Source: Spirometra erinaceieuropaei (lineage: Eukaryota; Platyhelminthes; Cestoda; Diphyllobothriidea; Diphyllobothriidae). From it: a stretch of 64,000 nucleotides of DNA. The notes under the pieces are model-generated. The model saw nothing but the letters and a program-made list of their open reading frames with translations, had not been told where the DNA came from and did no database searches. The translations under genes and the position numbers were made by a program. The stretch lies in assembly GCA_902702965.1 (NCBI GenBank), contig CACRXP010000614.1, forward strand, positions 332,594 to 396,593. Direction: 5' to 3'. Shown piece by piece: positions 11,032-23,322 of the stretch (positions are counted from its first letter, which is position 1; every line of letters starts with the position of its first letter).

Positions 11032-14000
11032 CTACTTCACCTCCACTCTCGCCTGACAGGCAGGAGTAGGCTGCTTGGACAGAAACATCTGTAAACACAA
11101 ATCCACAGCCCCCGTGTGACAGTTGGACAAATTGGGGCTGTCAACAAGCTGTTTCTTGTGCATATTTGTCGTCAACATGTAATCGCACATTTCGTACGTC
11201 TCCAGTATCTGATAGGACTTTCCAGTCAGAGGAATTTGTTCCAACGTGGTTGTAGTGCCCTTAAATAAAAAATAGAGCATCTTGTCAGCGCCCCAGGCAA
11301 AAAACTTTTAGAATTTCTTACATTTTGAATGAACTCGAAAAAAATTTGTTTTTTTCAGAGACGCCCTGTCAACTGTCACTCAACAGAACTTTTCAAAATC
11401 TTTTTGCGAGGTTTTGTTTTAACAGCGACTTCTCTCTACTCATTCTTCAAATCTCAAAATAAACGCGGATATCAGTGTAAGTGGGCATGTCTTATCGACG
11501 ATGACAGTTGATTAAGGCAGCTACTATAATGGGCCGCATTCTACGTTGAGACCGAGATCATATATAAAAATCGAATTTCTGCGTAATATTTATGACCGCA
11601 ATATGATAAACAACCACCGGATGTTTAGAGGTTGGCCACACCGACTGTTGATGACTACATTCTGTGTCACCTTCCATATATTATCTAGCGGTCCGATTGG
11701 ATAGAATAGAAGTAAAGGCTATGCATTACCCGATCTAAGTTGTCTACATTTTTCCCGAGGTATCTTCGGGTCCACAAATGCGGATGCAGTTTTTTACCTA
11801 TTACTGTGGCCTTTAGAATCTGGTTGAAAATGGCTTGTCATGTTGAGTATAGGTCTGACTAGATTGCTCAAGGCAACACATCAGCAGCAGCTGGATTTTG
11901 TGCCTGCACTAGCTTTATCGTAAAGAAAGATGAGAACAACTTCCCAAAAATAGTTTCTTCAAAAACAACTAATTCATCCTTGTCCTCCGACAGCAGCCGG
12001 TTCCCGAAGTTAGACAAAATATGTGGCGATTAAATCACTTCCAGTAATTGGTGAAGGTTCCTTAAAATCAATAAAGCGTAAACAATGTTTTCGTTGTCAA
12101 TTTCCAGACCTGTTGACTCAATGAGAAAAGGTTCGAGAGGATATATAACTCTGAATATTCCCATGCATTCAATGGAGGGCAAAACAAATTGAAACTGGAA
12201 GAATATATTGTCTTTGCGGGAAATTTAATGCTGGCGCATCAAGGTATTCTTAGTTTTTTTACAAAAATCAGTAGGGGTTTGGTAAATCGAAATAATTCAG
12301 TTGAATCAGTTGTGAAAACACGGCTGCCGCAGTTGGATTCAAACCCAGGACAGCAAAGACAAATGTAGCTAACATCCTGGTTCCCTGTTGACTGTTGGTT
12401 GACTCACTTGCCCTGCTTTCGCGAGGTGAAATCTCATAAAAACCGTCAAATTTCTGCGACTTGATCAAGGAAATTATTTTATTAATGACCGTAACTTACC
12501 AGTAGTCGGTGAACTTGAAGCGATTCAACTCCCAAACAAACAGAATTTTTAGGCTGGACATAAATACGGTTAACTCCTTATTAGCTGTGAACACAATTCT
12601 AATGGAGGCCACGATGTCAATAACCTACATGTTTATATGCTACGCGCCCTTAAATGTTGCGACACGATTTGCCATACAGCAGGCTAAAGCTCAGTCGATA
12701 TGGCAGAATTTGTTGATAAACACGGACTTCTGAGATTCAGGAAGCAGCTAAATAGGCATATTCCTGGTGGCTGAATCAACTATTCTCTTCGCTTGTCGTT
12801 TTGGATTAATGACTTCAAGTAGGTAAGATGTATTTTTCTACGCCAAATGTGATAGCATGTAGGACACGTCCAACAGGTGGTACTAAGTTATTTTCGGTTA
12901 CTTTGCCAAACACACTTTGTTTTCAGGGCGCTGAACACATTACCAACAAACTACCAATTTTCTTTATCGTCGCTTTGAATCGAGCTCTAAGTTATGGCGG
13001 TAATCTAAATGCTTCTATGTTTCATGGTAATAAATGTTGTAATTGGTGCCCGATGGAGATTATATGATTTGAATAAATTCCAGAAGATTGGTACAAAGAC
13101 TATAAAGGACAAATTTCACAATTTTTTTTCTTACCTGACTCAGACAGGCAAGTATAGAGGTAAATGCCACTTACATCGTATTTCAATAGGCTTATATTGG
13201 CATTGAGGAAGAGAATATCACAAATCCAGGGTGCGTTACCAGTGCGGCATACCACCCTAAGGTCCGGATTAGGCGAGAGGCTAATTAAGATATCCTCTTC
13301 TGCGCCAAGCACAATCTTAGCATCCCATAGATAATATGCCATTCCGGTCAGGAATTCGACAGCATTGTCAGTGGGTTTATATTCTATCCTCAAAAGGAAA
13401 AAATGGTCTGAGTTTGTGAAAGTGCTGATTAAATCTCGAAATGTTTTATCATCAATTTCTCAGCATCAGAGGTGCATAGTAAGCAAACCTTTAAGTGCTA
13501 AAATTGAGCCTCGAAACCAACCTGGAATGTATTCTTTGAACGTGGGGTTGTAACTGCCTGTCCGATTATAGAAAAAAAAACAAAACAATTACGCTTCCTC
13601 AAACATTTCTAACTGTCATGATAATGTTACTTCTTACTATTGCAATTGTATTGGGTTTATTAGTTTGCACAAATATATGAGCCCACTTTGCTCGCGGACA
13701 GTTTGTTTAGCACTAGGTCGGCCTAACTCCTCTTCAACAAGCACTCGATGACATGAAATTAATTCGTCGAATGCTATGTCTTTTAAATGGTAGGAGGCTA
13801 AGTGGTGGACTGGCAGATACGTGAAAATGCAATTTGTTTAAGCGCATTCAGATAGAGTTAGGAAAGGGCAAATTTGATTTCTTCTGTTTAAGTAAATGTC
13901 GAATTAGTGCAGTATTGCCTTTTAATATTGCTTACCAAATATGTCAGCCTTTTATTTTTAAACATTTAATAGTGTACCATAATTAGGGGTTGTACTACTG

Positions 14001-14346
14001 ACACAAAATATAAAATGCACAGTTACCGTGCCAGTATATCGTCTGCGTTTGACTATCACTCTCCGTTCTGCAAACATATCGGGAAATGTTTGTTGCCGCC
14101 GTCCTCTTGGCAACGTGGATGAAGGCATACGACTGGTTATCAATACTCAGGTCTGAAAAAGAGAGAAAAGTACGGAAGGCAGTTCACGCAGTAGTCGCAC
14201 TACTCTTGATTTGCAGTTCGCAAAATAATAATGAAGTAAAGTTTGCATTTATATTTTCGATAATAACACTTACGGCACATTCCCCACTGAGATGTGGTCG
14301 TCACTCCAGAGCACAGGGGTTTACCATTAAGAAGGCACTCAAGTTT
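11032..14346 (-). CDS. putative secreted cysteine-rich protein, partial multi-exon model (gene B)
   Basis: I do not recognise the protein. Exons with good splice sites are 14346-14274 (KLECLLNGKPLCSG..), 14067-14027, 13553-13522, 13388-13175 (AYYLWDAKIVLGAEEDILIS..), 12598-12500 (ELTVFMSSLKILFVWELNRF), 12459-12408 (RRNLTVFMRFHLAKAGQ) and 11259-11032, which ends in a stop. Phases agree among the first four exons and among the last three. The join 13175 to 12598 is out of phase, so an exon or boundary there is wrong. No start or signal-peptide exon was found upstream of 14346. Cysteines and N-glycosylation sites suggest an extracellular protein. Style and exon layout resemble the gene at 27354-29249. 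It could also be a decayed gene. Confidence 0.5.
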
Positions 14347-15141
14347 CTGCAAGTAAACCAATGTTTGAAATCTTTCATCAAATTTTGGGCTATAAGATGG
14401 AATTAACTCAGTTCAGTATTTTTCGAACCACTGATTCGTACCAAGCAACTTGATGATAATCAAATTGTTCTTTCTCTGGATATTTGCTTAAAATATCCGG
14501 GGACATTTTTGCTGCCTGCAACATAATCTTCAATAAACTGGTTTATTCCGGTGTCAAAAACAAAGGGTTGGTCTGAAAGAAAAATTTTGCAAACTGCACT
14601 TCTAGCATACTCATCGCAACGATGACGATAAATTAGGCCTCGTGCAGGTCAGCAAGCCTTAGGTCGGTGTAGTTTTGAAGCATGGATGCTTTTACCTCCC
14701 CCTGTTCACTTTGTGCGATAGCAAAATAATCAAATACAGTCAGGTCCTGCGGATAAGTAGTCCTTAGTGTAAGACTTCAATCCGTTTAACCAGAGGTTAT
14801 GTTCGTATTTGCTCATCCGAGTTGTTCGACCGCCAATAAGATATTCAGTTCACGATAATAACCCGCTCCGGAAAGAATGGTTTTAGACCGCAACATTGGT
14901 TCACCTGTTTAAATTGCATACATTCGACTGGTCTCTGCTATTATATTGTGATACGGTAGGGACACGAATGAGAAGCACTGTTAAGCAATTTAAATCATAG
15001 AGCTCGTTGATGATTGGCAATAGTTTGTTGATGTTTCCTTTTACTCTCATCTTAGACACATTTGAAGGTACTTAATTTCAACACAAACGTCTGCGCCGCT
15101 TGAGTTCAACGCTGGCAGAACTGATGTAAATTAAACGTCCT

Positions 15142-15600
15142 TTACAGATGGGAGCACTCTGGGCTCCTGCTCAATAACCATTTGCCACTGACAGATCGAC
15201 CATTATGTGGTGAGTACAGGATGTTGACTTGCCGGTGAACTAACCAGATTATAGTGCCGACAGAATTGCGCAGCACCTGTCGTAGGCTCTCCTTCCTCTG
15301 ACGGCAACAAGGACATGTCATGGCGACAGATGCCCAATCCGGGTGCTGTGGTTGGAAATAATAAACAACCTGTCCAGGCTTGCCACAGGCGACCTGGTCT
15401 CCGCACAACAGACCATGTTCTGCCCTGATTCTGCATACGATTGTGGATCTCTCTAATTGGGAACCTCCAAACCCTGGAAGGAACACTTCACCCAAAGCCC
15501 GTGATGGGATTTGTCCACACCTGATCCAACTGATCGAGCCAGCGACAGTGATGTTAGAGACGTATTGTCTTCGATATGGATGAAGAACCACCGGCATCAC
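15142..15600 (-). CDS. unassigned 152-codon open frame
   Basis: This frame is uninterrupted and contains TCPCCRQRKESLRQVL with a C-x-C-C cluster, but matches no family I know. It is not flanked by clear splice sites and may belong to an old repeat. The neighbouring sequence is non-coding. Confidence 0.2.
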   Translation of the reverse strand: MMPVVLHPYRRQYVSNITVAGSISWIRCGQIPSRALGEVFLPGFGGSQLERSTIVCRIRAEHGLLCGDQVACGKPGQVVYYFQPQHPDWASVAMTCPCCRQRKESLRQVLRNSVGTIIWLVHRQVNILYSPHNGRSVSGKWLLSRSPECSHL

Positions 15601-17380
15601 AAATCACTAGACTTTATGGGCCTTCCGATTAGTGTTTTAATTTGCAAACTATAACTAACCCTGTCACAAACATCCAAGCCGCATCTGTTCCATCTATTTA
15701 AACCCTATCACTAAATATGGAGTTTAATTCTCTATTCTTCATTTTAACTGGTTTGACTGGTAATGCTTCCAGGCACTGTAAGCGGCAGCACATATACAAA
15801 ATACTCGAGCAATGTCGGCTTATATTATTTTTGTTACAGAAGCGTTAACATCAGCATGTTAATCATAGAGAAGTTAGAAAGGTTTGGCCTGAAAGACGCA
15901 CGTTGAGGGAAACATACACGATTTGCTTTTAGAAGTGTGCCGCCTAACGGTCGTCCTTCAGATCAGGAAGCTTATCGTGAGAATGCTGTTGTCAAAAAAG
16001 CATTCAGCAAAGAGACTGAACGCTTTGAAAATGATGAGTTAAACGCATAACGAAACAAACGTTCAGGGAAGACGGAAAAATTGGCAGAAACGCTAATTCG
16101 ACCGCATCCGTCCAATCCGCCTAAGCATTATTAGTTGATGAAGCTAATTTTGACAATCTTCTATATACGCAGGAAGTGGTAAAAGAAACAAGGAATTTCT
16201 CTGTCATGTGAAGAGACTAAAGAACAGCACGAATACCATCAAACTACATGTGAGTTGACAGTTCAAATGCCAGTTTCGACGGTATTCACCGCGGGTTTAC
16301 AGCAGGTTGAGGGCAGGCACGGTAACTTGCGCATGACTTAGATTAAGAAGGCAGTTGACTTGCACAACGTCAACTGCACTCCCCTACACTTCCCCACCTC
16401 AGCGCTGTACCACGACATAGTTAAGAAGTTGGGAGGTGGCAGAGGGCGTAGGTGACTGTCACGTTCGGACCCGTACCTAGGCATGCCACCACACTTTGTC
16501 TACAACACACACTGCGCAGGATTTTATAAACCAATAAAATAGAGCGAAAAATTGCCCGTAACCCAAGTTGACCCCTTGAGATCCTGAATCTTAACCTGCA
16601 GCAACAACCCTGGCCCACAACACACACTGACCGGATTATGGGCTCCAACAAAAAACAAAAGGATGACGACGCGCAGCTATAGCCGGCAGGGGTTCTACAG
16701 ACTGGGATTACCATCCAAGTCAAATTATGAGGAAGCCCTTGTAGCCTGACTGTTAAACCACCAGTCCGCCACTCCAAATAAACAAATATACTGGGCGGGT
16801 GGACAGATTACATATGAAGTACTTCCTCCAGAAGATGAATACTTGCATTTCCGCATGACTGATGACAAAAATGTATCCGTTGCGATAATCCTTAGTTAAA
16901 CTTGCCCTGAATGACGTCCGGTCGATAATGGACACAAATGCTAGAGCAGAGTATTCAATGAAGTAAAATTATCCTGTACAAATATCGGAAACAAAAAGAA
17001 GTGGTGTAGCTGGATTTGCTGAAGCTATCTCAAACAGTTACTGTTGGAGGATATTGATAGCAATTAAAAAAATCAGCCAAATGACAGCCAGCATATGATG
17101 GAATATATGACAAGTTTATTTATCGACATGAAAACTCTATGCCCTATATTTCACAAACAGTGGAGGAAACTCCAAAATTGTTTTTCTGAGAAGCCTCACC
17201 CCACCCGCCGTGTTCAACAGATATTGTTTCCCAAGGTTGGCATGCGTTTCGGTCGATGAAATATGGCCTTTTCGAGCCCCAATTCATATCCTATGAAAAG
17301 TCAAACAATGGCTCGATCAGTGTAATGTCATTGGTTTCCCAAACGCTCACTCCATTTATTACACAGACGATGGTGAATGG
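15601..17380. other. no supported gene; one repeat fragment
   Basis: Nothing codes convincingly here. At 16690-16765 the minus strand reads GGTTTAACAGTCAGGCTACA and then GGTAATCCC. It resembles GGTCTGAGAGTCAGGTTGCA and GGCGATCCC at 21359-21415, indicating a shared interspersed repeat. Confidence 0.45.
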
Positions 17381-18154
17381 CTATACCCGCACGCAGACAA
17401 AAATACATTGCATATTTCGGTCTAACTTAGCAGTGTTTGTTTGGAAAGTAAGTACTTAATTTAAGTTCTTCTTCCATGGTTCCTTCACCCCTGTAAGCAG
17501 TTCAAAGCCCACGCTAGCCAAATCAATGCGAAAAAGCATTATTTATGTCAGAACCGGCGCACGTGCATGCCTCTAAGACAAGATATTCTCTACGGCGACG
17601 ACACAGAGTTAAAGCCCGTTGAGAGAAACTGGTACATCATACCTGTTGTTCCGATGAACCCCTGTAGTTTAGAAGCCACTTTAGCTCAATCACAGACGAT
17701 GCGGACTGCCACGCGTTGTTTTTACCCCGAAAGTCATCCAAACCTACAAAAATAATATATATTTTGAGTATAAAGTTGCATCAGGCGCCGTATGCCTAGG
17801 CTGGCTTGCGATCTGTCCACTGTCAGCTTCGATGCGGCCTTTTTGCAGATAAATCATGCAAGCGACTGAGGGGCTACACTTACCGGACCAGTGATGTCGG
17901 TAGGAGACCATGTCGAACTGGCCATTCTTCCGATATACGCAAGTATAAAACGACATTCTTTCATCTCCTTGTTTAACTTCATACTTCATAACCGTGCGGT
18001 TGTGTTCCGTTTTCAAAACTAATTCATGTAAAAGCGGATTAAACAAATGAATGTCGTAATTCAACGACAGAAAGCGGTGCAAATGAATTAAATAGGCCAC
18101 ATATTTTAACGAAATAACCCACCGCAAGGGTTTGGATCTCCACAAATCTTCTGG
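17381..18154 (-). CDS. putative secreted protein, C-terminal exons (gene D, partial)
   Basis: Three minus-strand exons join in phase. 18154-17884 reads ..HLFNPLLHELVLKTEHNRTV.. to ..SYRHHWS and ends at GTAAGTG. 17743-17643 reads LDDFRGKNNAWQSASSVIEL.. and ends at GTATGATG. 17425-17381 reads LDRNMQCIFVCVRV and a stop. Together they encode 138 residues with N-glycosylation signal NRT and few cysteines. The upstream exons and signal peptide are unresolved, with possible pieces at 18210-18330. I do not recognise the protein. The neighbourhood and exon style suggest a relation to genes A and B. The plus-strand frames 17256-17459 and 17567-17755 are mirrors of these exons. Confidence 0.5.
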
Positions 18155-18612
18155 CTATCTGAGTAGCAAAGAAGCTGAAATTTAGACAAAGACACAAGGA
18201 TCAGAGACGACTTTACCATCAGGTGCCGTCTGCAAAATAATTCTTCGTCCTTCTAACAGAAACATGGGCCACACACGAGAAAATGACACTGAAAATTGTG
18301 CATACAACAACGTTGCCGGTGGTACACTTGCAACTGACCACCCGAAAAACTTCATTGTTCCCAGGAGTGGACGCCAATATTGCGAAATTTCTTAAAAGAC
18401 TCGTTCTTCTTTGGTCACTCGTAGTTTATCATAGGCCATTTGCATAAACCCTAACAGTCTGTTAGGGTTTTTTGTATTTTTTTACGTGAAACATTGCCAG
18501 CCTGCCCACTTTATGTGGATGCAATTCTCCTCCCCTTTCGCGTGATACACTGGGGTCGCCTTATCGTTTCCGATGGAATTATTAACTAAACATTAGCTGC
18601 GCAACACATCAG

Positions 18613-18909
18613 TCATATAAATGTGTTTCCTTTAGCGGACTGGCAGACTAGAATGACCATTTTGGGCTCATTAGCCGTCGGCAGATAGTCAAAGCCCACC
18701 ACAAAGTGTGGAGCATTTGGGGCTCGAAATCGCGACCTGTTGGTTAGAAGTCCAACGGTTTTATTCACTGAGCACGGGCTCGTGATCTTGTCGGTTCCGG
18801 TTGGGAATATACAATGACACTCACTATTGCAGTCGCTCTGGTCTTCGTCGCTAATATCGTTCTGCATCGCGCGGCTGTGCGGTTGACGATTGAGGTCGAA
18901 AAAGCACAT
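18613..18909 (-). CDS. unassigned 98-codon open frame
   Basis: The frame reads MCFFDLNRQPHSRAMQ.. to ..ILVCQSAKGNTFI and then stops. Its codon choice looks protein-like, but a GTGAGTG splice-donor-like site lies inside it and there is no known motif. It could be an exon, a solo frame or part of an old repeat. Confidence 0.25.
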   Translation of the reverse strand: MCFFDLNRQPHSRAMQNDISDEDQSDCNSECHCIFPTGTDKITSPCSVNKTVGLLTNRSRFRAPNAPHFVVGFDYLPTANEPKMVILVCQSAKGNTFI

Positions 18910-19276
18910 AAGTCACGAGGGCAAAATTGAGTTCCATAGAGACGATCAGTGCGCGTCCACCTACCATTCCTTCGTGTCAATCAACCCATTCAACACTTTG
19001 CTAGCGAGAAACGTCTTCAAAGACGGTTCCGGTAAATTGTTTCATTTACTTCACACTGCCAATAGTTGCTACATACGAATGTGAACCCTTGGGTAGCTTT
19101 CTTTACTGTGAATGTTGTTTTACGCGTACTTCACTGCAACCTTTTAAGGGATGTAATAAAGGCATCAAAAATATAAGGAAATTTGGAGCACTACTGCGCA
19201 TGTTATATTCAACGATGAACGCCCCGGGATCCGCATCGCCTACAGGACGGATGGTCACCTCCTGAATCAACGGCGG

Positions 19277-19762
19277 ATGCACTTCCAATCGCGCGTATCC
19301 ACAACCACCGTTCACGAACTCCTCTTCGCCGACGACTGCGCCCTAAACACCACCTCGGAAGAGGAGATGCCACGGAGCGTGGACCTGTTCTCCGCCGCCT
19401 GCGAGAACTTCAGTCTGGTCATTAACACGCAGAAGACGGTGGTGATGCACCAACCGCCACCCAACTCGGCCAAAGCCCCCAACGCGCCGCCGCAAATCAG
19501 CGTGAATGGGACCCACCTGCAAGTGGTGGACAACTTCCCGTACCTGGGCAGTACTCTCTGCCGCAACATCAAGATCGACGACGAAGTCGCCAACAGGATC
19601 TCGAAAGCCAGTCAAGCCTTCGGTCGCCTCCAAAGCACAGTTTGGAATCGCCACGGTCTTCAGCTGAGCACAAAGCTGAGGATGTACAAGGCCGTCATCC
19701 TGCCGAACTACTGTATGGAGCGGAGACTTGGACGGTGTACGCAAAGTAGGCACGTCGTCTGA
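19277..19762 (+). pseudogene. RTE-like reverse transcriptase, palm and connection part
   Basis: The 161-residue frame begins after the expected [15 protein letters not shown] and contains [10 protein letters not shown] (motif C) and [18 protein letters not shown]. The deletion near 19711 turns the expected [13 protein letters not shown] into a short wrong-frame tail. The correct frame resumes at 19710 and meets TAG at 19747. Confidence 0.85.
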
Positions 19763-19803
19763 ACCACATTTACCTCAATTGTCTTCGTCGCATCCTGAGG
19801 CTC

Positions 19804-20871
19804 ATGTGGCAGGATCGAATCCCCGACACTGATGTGCTGGATCGGACGGGATTTCTCAGCATCTACGCCATACTGAGGCAAATTCAGCTGCGCTGGAGCG
19901 GCCACCCGGTGCGCATGGATGACGAGCGACTACCCAAACGACTCTTCTACGGAGACGTCGCGAGGGGTTCTCGCCGTCAAGGGGGCCAGATTCGCCGTTA
20001 CAAGGACACTCTGAAGTCCTCCCTGAAATGCGTGAAAATCAACCCCACCAACTGGGAGGAACTCGCACTCGATCGATCGACCTGGAGGAGGACAGTGAAG
20101 ACAGGCGCTGCGATCTACGAAGCCAACCGTGTCGCTGCCGCCAAAGCGAAACGTGAAGTCGGCAAATCACAACATTGCGCAGTACGCAACACCACCGCAC
20201 AACCGCTTCCAACGTGTCCTCGATGTCAACGAACATTCCGGGCTCGAATCGGACTTGATGGACATCTGCGGATTAACTACGCCTCTCGAACGGCACCAAA
20301 CATCGTCCCCCCGTCTGCCTCTTCCTCCTTCTCTCCGCCGTCACCTAACCCTGTCAATTCTTCTGACCCACCACTTCCATCATCCTCCTCCTTCTCCTCC
20401 TCCTCGCCCACTGCTCCATCGGCGGCCGCTCAGGCGACTGTCCCGAGCACAGCAACCGACACTACCACCACCTCCCCCGACTCCAGCGATGAGGATCAGG
20501 ACTACACCTGCGCTCACTGCGACCGTACCTTAACCTCACACAGCGGCATGGTCGGTCACTTGCGAATCCATCGCACAGAGAATGGCGAACCAGTGCCTGG
20601 AGCACCCACCTATACCCACCAAGCTCGTCTCAGCTGCCCACACTGTCCTCGCACTTTCAGGCATCGCATGAGCCTCTTCGGCCACATGCGCATCCAAGAC
20701 GACCTGCGGTGGACAACCGCCGGCCACACCACACATTCACTCACTCCCTACCTCCTCCTCCACCACCACCATCACCCTACCAGAAATCAACACTCGCGCA
20801 CCTCCCACGCAAGTGGGAAGTCCGCATTTCGACTCGGTCCCCATGCGGCTTTGGCTGCACGGGTGACTTGA
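19804..20871 (+). pseudogene. RTE-like protein C-terminal part with three zinc fingers
   Basis: This 355-codon open frame continues the broken RT. Residues 1-125 are the connection region, with [15 protein letters not shown] and [17 protein letters not shown]2H2-type fingers follow: [19 protein letters not shown] at about residue 138 (second His replaced), [19 protein letters not shown] at about 237 with two His, and [19 protein letters not shown] at about 278. A Ser/Pro-rich linker lies between the first two. The fingers probably bind the element RNA or DNA. The absence of an upstream start and the broken RT make it non-functional. Confidence 0.85.
20803..20818 (+). other. hairpin with GCAA loop
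   Basis: TCCCAC (20803-20808), GCAA (20809-20812) and GTGGGA (20813-20818) form a perfect 6-bp stem with a GNRA-type loop. A covarying hairpin with the same loop lies at 21027-21044. Confidence 0.55.
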
Positions 20872-21026
20872 GTCCGAGACTATCCCGACACGTCAAGCGT
20901 CATGGATAGGAAGATTGCTGATTGACGCCCGCTTTCGGTTCACGCAGTTCGTCGCGTTGTGCGTTTGTTGTGTGAAGATGCGGACTGGTGGGCCGGGAAC
21001 GGGCTGAAACAGCATCTTCCACGGCA

Positions 21027-21044
21027 CTCTCACGCAAGTGAGAG
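21027..21044 (+). other. hairpin with GCAA loop, covarying partner
   Basis: CTCTCAC, GCAA and GTGAGAG form a 7-bp stem. The loop and the closing CAC/GTG are shared with 20803-20818, while the outer pairs differ in a compensated way. It lies just downstream of the RTE-like element, possibly in its 3' UTR. An 11-G run follows at 21092-21102. Confidence 0.5.
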
Positions 21045-21299
21045 ACACGCCGTTCTACCCCCATTGTGTGAAATCCTGGTGTTGTGTGTATGGGGGGGGG
21101 GGCGTGCCGTGGCGCGCGCAGTCATGGTCAGTCGATCATGCCAACCACCGCGCCCATTCCCCACTCCAGTCTGCTGACCGGCTCGGACAGCGGCTGGGGT
21201 GTGGGAGTGGGAAGGGAGAGTGAGGTCGATGACTCAGCGCACTTTCTCCTCATTATAAACAATCTGACGCGCTTGAAGCTATCACGGTGCTCTAAAAGC

Positions 21300-21800
21300 C
21301 GTGGCTTGGAAGGTTGCCAACTGACGGGGTAACTTGGACCTCCTCCTTAACCGGAGGCGGTCTGAGAGTCAGGTTGCAATGGCTCCTTCTTAATGTGGCC
21401 TTTATGGCGATCCCATTACAGTGTTGGATCCGAGCCAGGCGTTGGCGGCACGCCCAGGTGCGGCTTCGGCCGTGCCAGCCTCCAAATCCCTCTTTTGTTG
21501 GCTGAAATCCTGGTCATTTGTTGTGTGGACCAGGGAGTTTGGTAGAACGCCAAGCTGAGGATCCGTCCGAGCCATCCACCTGCGGCCTCTCTCGTCTCCG
21601 GTCTTCTTGACTCTGTCTTGACACCGGGCTCGGGCGAGGGAGGAGGAGAGAGTGCAGGTAGATGCTACGCAAGTCTACCGGCACTATAAACTCCTGCGTA
21701 AGTCACCGTCCCTGCTCCCATTGCTGCTGCAGCTATGGGGCACACGGTGGACATCATCGAAACCGATGGTCAAAATGTCCTATTCAAGTCTGTAGCAGTA
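21300..21800 (+). repeat. GC-rich interspersed repeat (SINE-like), unassigned
   Basis: Blocks here recur elsewhere. CACCGTCCCTGCTC with CACACGGTGGACATCATCG and AAACCGA (21698-21770) matches CACCGTCCCTGCTC, CACACGGCGGACATCGTCG and AAACCGA at 59170-59225. GGTCTGAGAGTCAGG (21359) matches 16700-16765 on the minus strand. CTTGACTCTG with flanking CCATC..GGCT (21575-21635) resembles 44745-44826. There is no coding function and no clear ends. Confidence 0.45.
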
Positions 21801-22167
21801 GTGTATAATGAGAACTCCGGTACACCGTGAGGAAAAGCGGAGGGAAAATTTTGCGATTTTTACTTACTCCTGAAACATCTACAGCGAATGGCAACTGCCA
21901 GACCAGGTCCATCTCCGTCTCATTTTCGGACTTCTTTGACAGACTGACACTGTCATAGCCAAAGGTTCCTTTAAGAGGGAAGTATTTAATCAGATAATTT
22001 CAAATGTTCTGTTTGAAAGCGCGGTAAATAACTTTGAACAGAAAGTGGCCGAGGTCAGTAAAAAAAGTGTCACTTGTTTAAAACGGCAAATATATCTCCG
22101 TTCTGCGATTACTTTATATTTACTGCTTTTCGAACTAACTGCTGTCAATTCTGAGGCAACAACATTC

Positions 22168-22424
22168 CTACATTTTACGGTCTAACATGAAAAGGAACAT
22201 AAGGTCTGAAATGAGACGGTTAGCCGAAGTAATATATAAACACACGAATATATCAGTATTGCACACTTCGCACGACGTACGATTGGTCGACAATGCGGCA
22301 GAAATATGTTCAACCCTTAGCCAGTACTTTGCATACTTTTTGTTTGGCTGATCAGCCCCAATGAAGAATTCCGTAGTACCCTGTATCTCAGGGATGAACA
22401 GCGTCAGTCGGGGATATTTTCCCA
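22168..22424 (-). CDS. candidate exon of a secreted-protein gene (gene C)
   Basis: After a strong acceptor (TTTTGCTTTTAG) an 84-codon frame runs to a stop: ..GKYPRLTLFIPEIQG.., ..STNRTSCEVCNTDIFVCLYI... It has an N-glycosylation site next to a cysteine pair and alternating hydrophobic strands, as in the neighbouring genes. Upstream exons are not resolved. The frame at 22469-22765 on the same strand (..WNGCLRNKSNEILYHL..) could belong to the same gene but its splice sites are weak. Confidence 0.35.
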
Positions 22425-23322
22425 CTAAAAGCAAAAGGAAATTTTTCTTCATTTTTCATTTACCCGTTCTAACGATGTTTACGGTAGTTCAAAGTTCGGA
22501 AGCAGGGTGTTTCAAGTTGGTATTGATGAAGTACGGCTAAAAGCACTTTTTTACTTTTCCAAATTTTACTTGTTCTGATTTTTCTTTGTGTCACTGTGCA
22601 GTCTCGGAAAATGTTATTAATTAAGTGATACAGTATTTCATTGCTTTTATTGCGCAAGCATCCATTCCAGCTGGAAGGAAAGCTACTAGCTAAAGGCACA
22701 GACAATCGTTTTTTAAGATCTCGTTCCGCCGCATGAACAAACAATGCGGAGGTATGTTTATCCATTTCTACTTCGCTGCCTTGCGTCCTCCATGTGCTTT
22801 CGTTTTATTCGACCTCCAGTTTAAATGTTGCATTGTTTAAACCTGTTGGACAAAAACGCGCGAACTAGGCGCACGTTGAAAAATAAGCTTTCCGAGCCCG
22901 CTTCCAAAGCTGGTGTGAACATTCGAGCTAAAACCCATCGCCTGATAGAGAGTTGATGGCCACCGACAGGCAGTTAATGACACGCAAATACCAAAAAACG
23001 TATAACATTTGTATGAGCTAAACGAATTTTTTTCTTAAAGATATATCCAACCTTTGTGCCGTATGTTCAGAGGTAATTGAAAGAGACTCACTTGGCTAAA
23101 CAGAAACCAAAGCACGTTGTTAATGAGCCTTGAAGTTATTTCCCCAGACAATGGCCGCAAGTGGAAAGGAATGTGATTGTTGAATACGAATTCATTCCTC
23201 TATCGTGCTTCTGACAGTCTACATCGACATCAAACTCCTGCTAGACAGAGGGTGTATGAGTTCGGCAGTTAGCGTCTGCCCTGTGAAAACGAGTGAGGGG
23301 TCATTAAAGGCGTACGGTCCTT

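Larger units (their letters stand above)
19193..20908 (+). mobile_element. RTE-like non-LTR retrotransposon 3' half with C2H2 zinc fingers
   Basis: This 5'-truncated, GC-rich copy starts within the RT ([17 protein letters not shown] near 19220) and includes [18 protein letters not shown] with the FADD catalytic box near 19325. It continues through [12 protein letters not shown], a [12 protein letters not shown] block, [20 protein letters not shown] and a C-terminal region with zinc fingers. A one-base deletion near 19711 and a TAG at 19747-19749 break the frame between the palm and the thumb. This arrangement is common in flatworm retroelements. The base composition stands out from the AT-rich surroundings. 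Confidence 0.9.

Noticed and set aside
17567..17755. plus-strand frame that looks protein-like
   Set aside because: The opposite strand carries an exon with proper splice sites and phase (17743-17643), which explains the bias.
20129..20533. 134-codon plus frame rich in Pro and Leu
   Set aside because: Out of frame with the zinc-finger protein; composition comes from the Ser/Pro linker.
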